A stretch of 64,000 bases of DNA from Staphylococcus equorum (GTDB lineage: Bacteria > Bacillota > Bacilli > Staphylococcales > Staphylococcaceae): assembly GCF_029531845.1 (NCBI RefSeq), contig NZ_JAMBPV010000002.1, positions 248,001-312,000 on the forward strand. Direction: 5' to 3'. A program made the position numbers and the translations under genes. Position 1 is the stretch's first letter; every line of letters starts with the position of its first letter. Positions 57,947 to 64,000 of this stretch are shown one piece after another. Below the pieces are notes generated by a model, which was given only the letters and a program-made list of their open reading frames with translations, did not search any database and was not told where the DNA came from.

Positions 57947-58265
57947 TTATTTATTCATCCTTCTCTGTTTTTTTGAAAGGGTCTACTTTCTTTCACTGTA
58001 GTTTAAAAACTCTTATATATCAAGGGTTTTGGAGATTTTACACCAATATGTACTTCATGGTTTCCACCGTTTTTAAAATAATTAACCCTTTTTTACACTT
58101 AAAATATCATTAGATATTTCCTTATATACATTTTAATCTTAATCAATTCTCAATTGCAATTATAATGAACAATACACACCTGTTTATCTAGGTAGGACTT
58201 TACTAATATTTATCCAATTTCATAAAATTTGATTATAATTTTATGTTTTGTTAACTTATAAATAG
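57947..58265. other. Upstream of glcK: AT-rich, no recognisable gene
   Basis: About 320 nt of non-coding sequence. It must supply the glcK promoter and the promoter of the antitoxin RNA that starts near 58268 (TATAAA at 58257-58262 is a candidate -10). CAAGGGTTTTGGAGATTTTA near 58021 may be element-derived, but I cannot assign it. Confidence 0.4.
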
Positions 58266-58388
58266 AAAAGGGCAACACACATACGTGCATCGTCCAAATG
58301 AGCCCATTAAAAAGACGGTGGTCTTGTTCTTAAATTATATACTTAATAACCATCGAACCTACCAAAGTTAGCGATGGTTATTTTTTAT
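58266..58388 (+). ncRNA. SprF-like antisense antitoxin RNA
   Basis: Resembles SprF of S. aureus type I systems as I recall it: 5' GGGCAACA (58270), AATGAGCCC, TTAAAAAGACGGTGG, AT-rich linker and the terminal hairpin AATAACCATCG / CGATGGTTATT followed by TTTT. GGGC and GCCC can pair. Its 3' end overlaps the stop codon and 3' UTR of the peptide gene on the opposite strand, so the two RNAs pair through their 3' parts. The TSS is inferred. Confidence 0.75.
58345..58386 (+). terminator. Terminator of the antitoxin RNA
   Basis: 11-bp stem AATAACCATCG / CGATGGTTATT with an inner AAC/GTT, then TTTT. On the minus strand the same stem follows the toxin stop. Confidence 0.8.
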
Positions 58389-58458
58389 AGTCATTTTCAC
58401 TAATTAATACTAAACCAATGATTGATAAAACAACCATCAGCATTTCATAATCAGTCAT
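58378..58458 (-). CDS. Type I toxin, holin-like hydrophobic peptide (26 aa)
   Basis: Peptide MTDYEMLMVVLSIIGLVLIS followed by ENDYKK. One membrane helix with an acidic N-terminus and charged tail, the layout of the Hol_Tox/SprG and TxpA peptides. SD AAAGGAG 4 nt before ATG 58458. The SD lies in a small hairpin and the 3' UTR is covered by an SprF-like RNA; both are expected for a type I toxin. Expected effect is membrane damage when antitoxin is absent (family inference). Confidence 0.72.
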   Translation of the reverse strand: MTDYEMLMVVLSIIGLVLISENDYKK

Positions 58459-58461
58459 GCT

Positions 58462-58477
58462 ACTCCTTTCTAGGAGT
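58462..58477 (-). promoter_or_regulatory. Hairpin over the toxin SD
   Basis: ACTCCT-AGAA-AGGAGT on the minus strand: a 6-bp perfect stem with a tetraloop hides the toxin's SD. Confidence 0.7.
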
Positions 58478-58555
58478 CAAACCGTATTTCGTTCGAATAC
58501 TTCTTCAAATCTTGTTTGATTTCATCCATCATATCATTCTGTTTATGAAGTGATT

Positions 58556-58615
58556 ATGTCTGAAGCATTTGGTATATCACAAGTAACAGTTCGTGGTAAC
58601 TATTCTACTTTCTAA
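58556..58615 (+). pseudogene. Helix-turn-helix fragment (GntR-like debris)
   Basis: The frame reads MSEAFGISQVTVRGNYSTF then stop. LSEAFGISxVTVR is the recognition region of GntR/DeoR-like regulators. Only this scrap is left, with no SD. Debris of a decayed gene is the best reading. Confidence 0.4.
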
Positions 58616-58650
58616 TCAATAAAGTAGCTCATCCCCGGTTAAATCAGGAT

Positions 58651-58681
58651 AGACCAGATGTTAACTCGTCTAGTCTTTTTT
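58651..58681 (+). terminator. Weak terminator-like hairpin
   Basis: GAC-c-AGA / TCT-a-GTC with T-run TTTTTT after it, downstream of the HTH debris. Short and mismatched. Confidence 0.35.
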
Positions 58682-58818
58682 ATGAGAATTTAATAATGCC
58701 TTTTATATTTATAGCATTTTTAGCAAATAATAGTAACATGAACAGAAATATTTAAAAATACGCAAAGTAATATTAAATATCACTACTACGTGAAGATTAA
58801 AGCCTCATACACAGGCAA

Positions 58819-59084
58819 ATGAAAACATATGAGTATAGTTTTTTTGAACAAAAAAATAAAACCTCTCAAAAAGAGGATGTGTTGAAATTAGGAATTAATA
58901 AAAAAGTTACATTGGGTCCATTCTGCTTCACTCATATTAGTTTACTAGTAAAAATGAATATTTCACTAAAAGTAATTATGAAACGTGCAGATATAAGCAT
59001 GAAAAGACAATGCTACAAATATATACTCAAGCTACAGAAAACATAGACAAACAAATGATTCGATAACTAGAAAGCATATCTAGC
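58819..59084 (+). pseudogene. Phage-type tyrosine integrase, C-terminal remnant
   Basis: The frame from 58819 contains FTHISLLVKMNISLKVIMKR, close to the staphylococcal phage/SaPI integrase HTHISLLxEMNISLKxIMKR box. After about 59000 the similarity moves to another frame: EKTMLQIYTQATENIDKQMI, stop, LESISS, which carries the catalytic Tyr region. The arginine motif HGFRHTH is degraded to GPFCFTH. So it has a frameshift, an in-frame stop and a lost catalytic residue: a dead fragment. Confidence 0.75.
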
Positions 59085-59122
59085 ATGAAATTTTGGTCTT
59101 TTTCATTCTTAACTAAAGCAAA

Positions 59123-59151
59123 CCCCCTGTAAACACAGCGGTTACAAGGGA
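59123..59151 (-). terminator. yqgQ terminator
   Basis: CCCTTGTAAC / TTTACAGGGGG stem on the minus strand, then TTTGC, directly after the yqgQ stop. Confidence 0.65.
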
Positions 59152-59158
59152 TAGAATC

Positions 59159-59365
59159 TTATTTATTCATTCTTCTTTGATTTATAATTAATATACATTT
59201 TAAATATTCATCATTTGTTAATAATTTATAATCATATAATGATTTTATTTCTTGTTCCATCATTTCATACATATCATTTTTGTCTTTAAAATATATAATA
59301 AAGCCAAACTTTTTTAAAAGCTGAAGTACATCATAAAAGTTGTTAATCTTTTGATTCACTATCAT
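59159..59365 (-). CDS. yqgQ: YqgQ family protein (DUF910)
   Basis: 68-aa helical cytosolic protein: INNFYDVLQLLKKFGFIIYF and YDYKLLTNDEYLKCILIINQRR match YqgQ. Possible nucleic-acid binding, function unknown. Overlaps the 3' end of the rhomboid gene by 23 nt. In S. aureus, as I recall, it is next to glcK. Confidence 0.85.
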   Translation of the reverse strand: MIVNQKINNFYDVLQLLKKFGFIIYFKDKNDMYEMMEQEIKSLYDYKLLTNDEYLKCILIINQRRMNK

Positions 59366-60800
59366 CGCTCAATTCTTTATTTAAATTAATATAATCATTA
59401 TTACTTGGATCTGCCTTTAGCGCAGCTTTTATATATTTTTTTGCTTCGTCATCATCTTCAAGAGACCTACTTGCAATCGCTAGTTGATAATTTAAAAGAC
59501 CTGAGTCAGGAAAATATCTCAAGCCTCTTTCCCAACTTGCGACACCTTCAGATTTTGAGTTTAAGGTTGCATTGATAAGTCCATGCAGATAATATGTTTC
59601 GTCATCTGCATAGTTCTTATTTATCGTATCTTCAACCATATCTTTGGCTTCATTATATTGGCCTTGCTTCATTTCATTCGAAATAATTGTATTATATATG
59701 TTATCTTCATTGATTGTAAAAATACGAATTTGTGCTGCTATAAATAAAACAAGCATTAGAATTAATAAGAACCAAAAGCGATTTTGATTCGTTTTGTAAT
59801 AATAGCCGATTAATGTAATTAATAGACCACCTGCAAAGCCGCCTATGTGTGCGACAATATTAATATTTTGCATAAATAAGGATAATCCTATCATTATTAC
59901 AAGAACAATTAGCAACTGACCAATCAGCTTACGATTAAACTGTTTTCCTACATACATAAAGCCGAATATAGCACCAATCAAGCCGAATATTGCCCCACTC
60001 GCACCTGCAGAAACAGTGTCAATATTGAATGACAATGATGCAAAATTACCAAACAGTCCAGCAATAATGTAGATAACAAACATACGCCAATGACCTACGA
60101 TAGACTCCACAATTTTACCAAAAATGAATAAACTTAGCATATTCATTAAAATGTGTTCAAAATCATAATGTAGAAAAATAGATGAAATCAATCTATACCA
60201 TTCACCATGTACAACATTAAAGTGCACAAGTCCACCCACATCTAACATTTTCAAATCTGAAAATCGATTTAAAAACAGAACCATTGCAAGCCAGATAATA
60301 ATATTGATTGCAATTAATGTGTAGGTTACAGGAGAAAACTTCAACATATGTTTTTCAATGGGATTATTATTTAACGCACGTTGCTTATATTGATATTTTG
60401 TTAGTTTAGTATCTCGATTATAAACCTTCTTCATTATGAAATTCGGCATAATTCTTTCAGCGTGACTTGCTTCTCTAATAATTTTCACTTTAAATTTAAG
60501 TGGTTTTAACTCATTTAAATTTTCGTCGGTAAAAACTTTATCTGTGAATATGTATAATTCATAATTTTTAGGTGAAAAATCTAAAAACGAAACGATATTC
60601 TCTTCGTTTTCTTGAATTCTACTTTTAGAAAATCTAACTTCTTGAGTGGAATTTGCACCAAATTCAAAGATAGCAACAGACTGTTTTTTCTTATTTGCTA
60701 ACCAAATTTCACTATCATCTTGATTACGATGAACAACATGATAATTAAAATATTTAATCCAAGTGTAGATACACTTCCAATAATGTTTTTCTGTAATCAT
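59343..60800 (-). CDS. gluP: Rhomboid-family intramembrane serine protease with TPR repeats
   Basis: 485 aa from ATG 60800 (GGAGG, 5 nt). N-terminal cytosolic domain (~1-165), then about six to seven membrane helices: catalytic Ser in SAGASGAIFGLIG and His in NIVAHIGGFAGGLL, plus HILMNMLSLFIFG. C-terminal TPR-like helices (~375-480: LNYQLAIASRSLEDDDEAKK). Matches Bacillus GluP/YqgP, linked to membrane protein quality control and metal transport. Confidence 0.92.
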   Translation of the reverse strand: MITEKHYWKCIYTWIKYFNYHVVHRNQDDSEIWLANKKKQSVAIFEFGANSTQEVRFSKSRIQENEENIVSFLDFSPKNYELYIFTDKVFTDENLNELKPLKFKVKIIREASHAERIMPNFIMKKVYNRDTKLTKYQYKQRALNNNPIEKHMLKFSPVTYTLIAINIIIWLAMVLFLNRFSDLKMLDVGGLVHFNVVHGEWYRLISSIFLHYDFEHILMNMLSLFIFGKIVESIVGHWRMFVIYIIAGLFGNFASLSFNIDTVSAGASGAIFGLIGAIFGFMYVGKQFNRKLIGQLLIVLVIMIGLSLFMQNINIVAHIGGFAGGLLITLIGYYYKTNQNRFWFLLILMLVLFIAAQIRIFTINEDNIYNTIISNEMKQGQYNEAKDMVEDTINKNYADDETYYLHGLINATLNSKSEGVASWERGLRYFPDSGLLNYQLAIASRSLEDDDEAKKYIKAALKADPSNNDYINLNKELSDDSESKD

Positions 60801-60814
60801 TTCTGCCTCCATAA

Positions 60815-61354
60815 TTAAGTTGTTGCTATTATTAATTTTTCAACGGGCTGATCATGTGATTCAACTTCAAAGTCACCAAGTTGGAAGTCATAAAGTAAAC
60901 TTATCGTCGGTTGGGCATTTTGACTTAAAAACTTATCAAAATAGCCACCACCGTATCCAATGCGATATCCACTATGATTAAATACCACGCCAGGAACAAT
61001 TAATAAGTCTAATTGATTTGAAATTTCCGTATCGGCTACCACATGATTAATTTCTTTATCATCTGGTCCAATATGATCAAGACTATCTACATGTTTAAAT
61101 GTCATTTTTTTGCTTTTATAATTTGTTTCAGGTACAAAAACAGTCTTACCTTCATTAAGCATTTGTTCAATGATAGAATATGTATTTACTTCATGTGGCA
61201 TAGATAATACAATGCCTACGCGTTTTGCTGATTTATATTCACTTGTATCAAATAAATGATTGGCAAGATATTCATCTGAAGCTTGTTTATGATTATTAGA
61301 CATAAAAGATTTCATTAATTCAATCTTATCTTGGCGTAATACTTTTTTACTCAT
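60815..61354 (-). CDS. 5-formyltetrahydrofolate cyclo-ligase
   Basis: Converts 5-formyl-THF to 5,10-methenyl-THF with ATP. 179 aa from ATG 61354 (GGAAGGTG, 6 nt). YRIGYGGGYFDKFL near residues 130-143 is the family signature; LIVPGVVFN precedes it. Between rpmG and gluP on one strand, as in other staphylococci. Confidence 0.92.
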   Translation of the reverse strand: MSKKVLRQDKIELMKSFMSNNHKQASDEYLANHLFDTSEYKSAKRVGIVLSMPHEVNTYSIIEQMLNEGKTVFVPETNYKSKKMTFKHVDSLDHIGPDDKEINHVVADTEISNQLDLLIVPGVVFNHSGYRIGYGGGYFDKFLSQNAQPTISLLYDFQLGDFEVESHDQPVEKLIIATT

Positions 61355-61456
61355 AACATACACCTTCCCGTTAATTATACTCCTATTATTATAACGTTAA
61401 TGAATTACAATGTCATTAAACTGCATTTTTAAAAGATTAATCAATTTACTTTTCAT

Positions 61457-61492
61457 AAAAAAATAACCAGATTCTAATAATAGAATCTGGTT
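61457..61492 (-). terminator. rpmG terminator
   Basis: Perfect 12-bp stem AACCAGATTCTA / TAGAATCTGGTT, then ATTTTTTTATG on the minus strand. Confidence 0.87.
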
Positions 61493-61503
61493 CAAAATAT
61501 GAA

Positions 61504-61653
61504 TTATTTTGTTTCACGGTGCATAGTGTGTTTGTTGTCACGAGCACAATGTTTTTTCATTTCTATACGTTCAGGATTAGTACGTTTATTTTTTGTAGTA
61601 ATGTAGTTTCTTTCTCCACATTCAGTACAAGCTAGAGTTACGTTTACGCGCAT
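61504..61653 (-). CDS. rpmG: 50S ribosomal protein L33
   Basis: 49 aa: [20 protein letters not shown] and on through [29 protein letters not shown] in two stretches. First CxxC kept, second reduced to a single Cys (HCARDN), as in the S. aureus copy with CSREN that I recall, so zinc binding is incomplete. SD AAGGAGG 6 nt before ATG. Staphylococci carry further rpmG copies elsewhere. Confidence 0.94.
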   Translation of the reverse strand: MRVNVTLACTECGERNYITTKNKRTNPERIEMKKHCARDNKHTMHRETK

Positions 61654-61783
61654 GCTAATTCCTCCTTACCTTTTCAAAATACGACCTACTAATCATACCA
61701 TTTAGTTATAAAATTGAAAAGTATTAATTTTTCAATAAACACCACTATGTCGGTATTTTTATTAAATAGTACCTTAAAATGTT

Positions 61784-63835
61784 TTAATTTTTGTCTTTTT
61801 CTTTAAAATAATAGTTTATAACATCTTTACCTAAATCTCCGCCGTTTAACCAAGGTTCAGGTACGGGTTGATTGGTATATACAATTGAGAAAGCTAATTG
61901 CGGATTTTTGATTGGTGCATAGCCAACATATGTTGCATTTACTTTAGGGTCGCCATCTTGGAATACTTCGGCTGTTCCTGTTTTACCTGCTGATGGTACT
62001 ACAGTATCGTTAAAACTTTCATATCCTGTACCTTCTTCTTCATTAAAGGCCATTTTAAATCCTTCTTGTACTTGGTTAACTTCTTCTTCAGTGTTATTAA
62101 CCTTGTTTAACACGTCGCCTTTAAATTTTTCTTTTACTGGACCAAGTGTGTCTTTATTAGTAGCATCCCTTACTTCTAATCCGATATGTGGCTGCACTCT
62201 ATAGCCATCGTTAGCAATGGTAGAAGCGTATTGTGATAATTGTAACGGTGTATATGTGTCATACTGACCAATTGCTAAATCTAAAAAGTTACCTGGATTA
62301 TCAGTTAAAGGTTCAATTTGTCCATTTGTCTCGTTAGGTAAATCAATGCCTGTTTTAACACCTAGTCCAACTTGGTTTAAACCTTTACGTAATTTTTGAC
62401 CTGCTTCTGAAATATCTGAAGGCAATGTCATGTTTGGTGTATAAGCAGATCCAGCGATTTTCAGTGCAGTTTTAAACATATATACGTTGGAAGAGTGCAT
62501 CAATGCTTCTTTGTCATCAATAGTCACTTTACCGTCTTGGTTAAAGTAAGAACTTTTCTTAAGACCACCAGCAAATTCTAATGGCTTGTCGACCATTTCT
62601 TCGCCTACATTAATTGCATCGTTTTGGTAACCTGCTAATAGTGTACCACCTTTTATAGAGGAACCTACCGCATATTGTGAAGTGAATGTACCGATATCAT
62701 AATCAGTTAAATCACCATTCTTATCAATTTGTTTACCTGCCATTGCTAGGACATCACCATTGTTTGGATTTTGGACCACAATCATTGCATTATCCATATC
62801 TTTAGCACCTTCACTACGCAATTTTTCGATTTGTTTTTCTAGGTACTCTTCAGTTTTTTTCTGTAGTTCTATATCGATACTTAGAACTAAATCATCACCA
62901 CGTGAGCCTGGATTTATGACTTTTGAGTCAATAACATCTCCGGATTTATCCGTGGTATACTTCATTTCTTTCTTCTTACCTTTTAGAACGTCATCATATT
63001 GATATTCTAAATAAGATTTACCTACACGATCATTACGTGAATAGCCTTTAGATAAATATTTTTCAGTTAATTCTTTTGGAATTCCTTCTTCACTTGTGGA
63101 AACATCACCAAATATACCTCTCAACGTATCATCATGTGGGTATTTTCTATCCCAATCCATTGTAGTATTGACTCCTGGCATTTCTGATAATTTTTGAGAT
63201 ACTGCTGCATATTCTTCATCAGTAACGTCTTCATTCTTAATCATTTGTGGATCTAAAGCCGATCCTGACATCATTTCTCTATATATAGATAGTATCTGCA
63301 AATCTTCACCAGTTAATGTATCGGTTTGTTTAGCACCAATCTTTTTATATAATGATTCATCATAGTCATCTTGAGAAATACTGCCATCTTCTAAAAGCGC
63401 TTGCTCTTCTTTCATCAAATCTTCAGCTTTATTAGGGTGAATTTGAATCCAATAATCTTGCTTATCTCTGTCTGTAATTTTATCTGTATCCATTTCAATT
63501 AAGCGAGACAAGTCTTTAGCAATTTTTAAAACCTCTGATTGGGATGTTTTTCTGCCCCTTGCATATGTAATCGCCTTTTTAGATGCATTATCAACGAGAA
63601 CTTTACCGTTTCTATCTAAAATTCGGCCTCTTGGCACAGCTTCATTAACAGTTAAATTTTCACTATTTTTAATGAGTTGCTCATAACGGGATCCTTCAGC
63701 AATTTGTAAATAACCCAATCTTAAAACAATTACTGCGAAAATGAATACAATAACACCAAAAATAAAACTGATTCTTTTATTCATTGTATTTCTAATCTTT
63801 TCATCATTTGATTTTTCTTTTAGTCTTTTTAGCAA
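61784..63835 (-). CDS. pbp3: Class B penicillin-binding protein (PBP3-type transpeptidase)
   Basis: 683 aa monofunctional D,D-transpeptidase, cross-linking peptidoglycan outside the membrane. TM anchor ~22-44 (ISFIFGVIVFIFAVIVLRLG), pedestal domain with PRGRILDRNGKVL (~70), transpeptidase motifs: SSIKGG (SxxK), SSN in MHSSNVYMF, and KTG in SAGKTGTAE. Matches S. aureus PBP3 (about 691 aa) throughout, also beside sodA. SD before ATG 63835 is weak. Confidence 0.93.
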   Translation of the reverse strand: MLKRLKEKSNDEKIRNTMNKRISFIFGVIVFIFAVIVLRLGYLQIAEGSRYEQLIKNSENLTVNEAVPRGRILDRNGKVLVDNASKKAITYARGRKTSQSEVLKIAKDLSRLIEMDTDKITDRDKQDYWIQIHPNKAEDLMKEEQALLEDGSISQDDYDESLYKKIGAKQTDTLTGEDLQILSIYREMMSGSALDPQMIKNEDVTDEEYAAVSQKLSEMPGVNTTMDWDRKYPHDDTLRGIFGDVSTSEEGIPKELTEKYLSKGYSRNDRVGKSYLEYQYDDVLKGKKKEMKYTTDKSGDVIDSKVINPGSRGDDLVLSIDIELQKKTEEYLEKQIEKLRSEGAKDMDNAMIVVQNPNNGDVLAMAGKQIDKNGDLTDYDIGTFTSQYAVGSSIKGGTLLAGYQNDAINVGEEMVDKPLEFAGGLKKSSYFNQDGKVTIDDKEALMHSSNVYMFKTALKIAGSAYTPNMTLPSDISEAGQKLRKGLNQVGLGVKTGIDLPNETNGQIEPLTDNPGNFLDLAIGQYDTYTPLQLSQYASTIANDGYRVQPHIGLEVRDATNKDTLGPVKEKFKGDVLNKVNNTEEEVNQVQEGFKMAFNEEEGTGYESFNDTVVPSAGKTGTAEVFQDGDPKVNATYVGYAPIKNPQLAFSIVYTNQPVPEPWLNGGDLGKDVINYYFKEKDKN

Positions 63836-63910
63836 AACAACATACCTCTATTCAAAAGTTCTCACTACAAATGATATATGAAATCAGACAATATTTCTAT
63901 TATTTTAGTT

Positions 63911-63943
63911 AAAAAAAATGACGACCTTTGAAAAGGCCGTCAT
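63911..63943 (-). terminator. sodA terminator
   Basis: TGACGGCCTT / AAGGTCGTCA stem, then TTTTTTTT on the minus strand; 15 nt after the sodA stop and before the PBP gene. Confidence 0.88.
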
Positions 63944-63957
63944 AATCGCCTGCTTAA

Positions 63958-64000
63958 TTATTTAGCAGCATTATATAATTCGTCAACTTTTTCCCAATTT
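63958..64000 (-). CDS. sodA: Superoxide dismutase (Mn/Fe) C-terminus, partial
   Basis: Only the last 13 codons are inside: NWEKVDELYNAAK and a TAA stop. The sequence fits the C-terminal helix of Fe/Mn superoxide dismutase (NWxxVxxxYNxAK) and the order PBP3-sodA is as in S. aureus. The 5' part lies outside the window. Confidence 0.75.
   Translation of the reverse strand, partial: NWEKVDELYNAAK

Noticed and set aside
58486..58548. Minus-strand 20-codon frame MMDEIKQDLKKYSNEIRFDS ahead of the toxin
   Set aside because: No SD, ends in the toxin leader, and overlaps the HTH debris on the other strand; may be leader RNA or debris, not enough to call a gene.
62760..63002. 80-aa plus-strand ORF opposite the PBP gene
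   Set aside because: Antisense shadow without SD.

Overview
The window reads as low-GC Firmicutes chromosome, and gene content and order (ebpS, recQ, fer, ribU, srrBA, scpAB, xerD, fur, proC, rnz, zwf, gnd, bkd, recN, argR, accBC, efp, gcv, comG, glcK, gluP, rpmG, a class B PBP gene, sodA) identify Staphylococcus. The maltose pair malR-malA, a ptb-buk pair beside the bkd genes (which I recall as absent at this place in S. aureus) and a much longer EbpS suggest a coagulase-negative species, perhaps of the saprophyticus/xylosus group. The species call is inference. Many genes use a TTG or GTG start behind a strong Shine-Dalgarno (SD) sequence, and I moved several starts for that reason.

Layout. 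1-4.6 kb: surface protein EbpS (cut by the window edge), a short RecQ helicase with its YpbB partner, and a ferredoxin. 4.9-8.3 kb: riboflavin transporter RibU under an FMN riboswitch, then the respiratory two-component system SrrAB. 8.4-13.2 kb: RluB, ScpB, ScpA (chromosome segregation), a DUF309 protein, XerD, Fur (with a PerR-like box) and a Nudix hydrolase. 13.4-24.6 kb: small oxidoreductases, ProC, RNase Z, both oxidative pentose-phosphate dehydrogenases (zwf, gnd), an AraC-type regulator and the maltose genes with a cre-like site and a palindromic operator. 24.7-28.2 kb: M20 peptidase, a 32-aa Prli42-like miniprotein, a FUSC-type membrane protein, bacilliredoxin, and an orphan intergenic region with a possible small RNA.

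28.2-37.3 kb: branched-chain keto acid dehydrogenase operon (bkdB, bkdAB, bkdAA, lpdA) with buk and ptb, plus recN and argR. 37.7-44.9 kb: ispA, xseBA, nusB, an Asp23-family gene, accCB, efp and an M24 peptidase. 45-51.7 kb: a lipoprotein, octanoyltransferase LipM, a rhodanese and the glycine cleavage genes behind a glycine riboswitch; LipM supplies lipoyl groups that the glycine cleavage and keto acid dehydrogenase complexes need. 51.7-55.9 kb: aroK and the comG pseudopilus operon, whose first SD is locked in a perfect hairpin. 56-64 kb: metallo-hydrolase, thiamine-binding protein, glucokinase, YqgQ, rhomboid protease, 5-formyl-THF cyclo-ligase, L33, a class B PBP and the end of sodA.

The one clearly accessory stretch is about 1.2 kb between yqgQ and glcK (57,947-59,158). 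It carries a type I toxin-antitoxin module (a 26-aa hydrophobic peptide with an SprF-like antisense RNA), a frameshifted phage-type integrase remnant and other debris, and looks like the scar of a decayed mobile element. Together with the comGA hairpin it is the most interesting part of the window.
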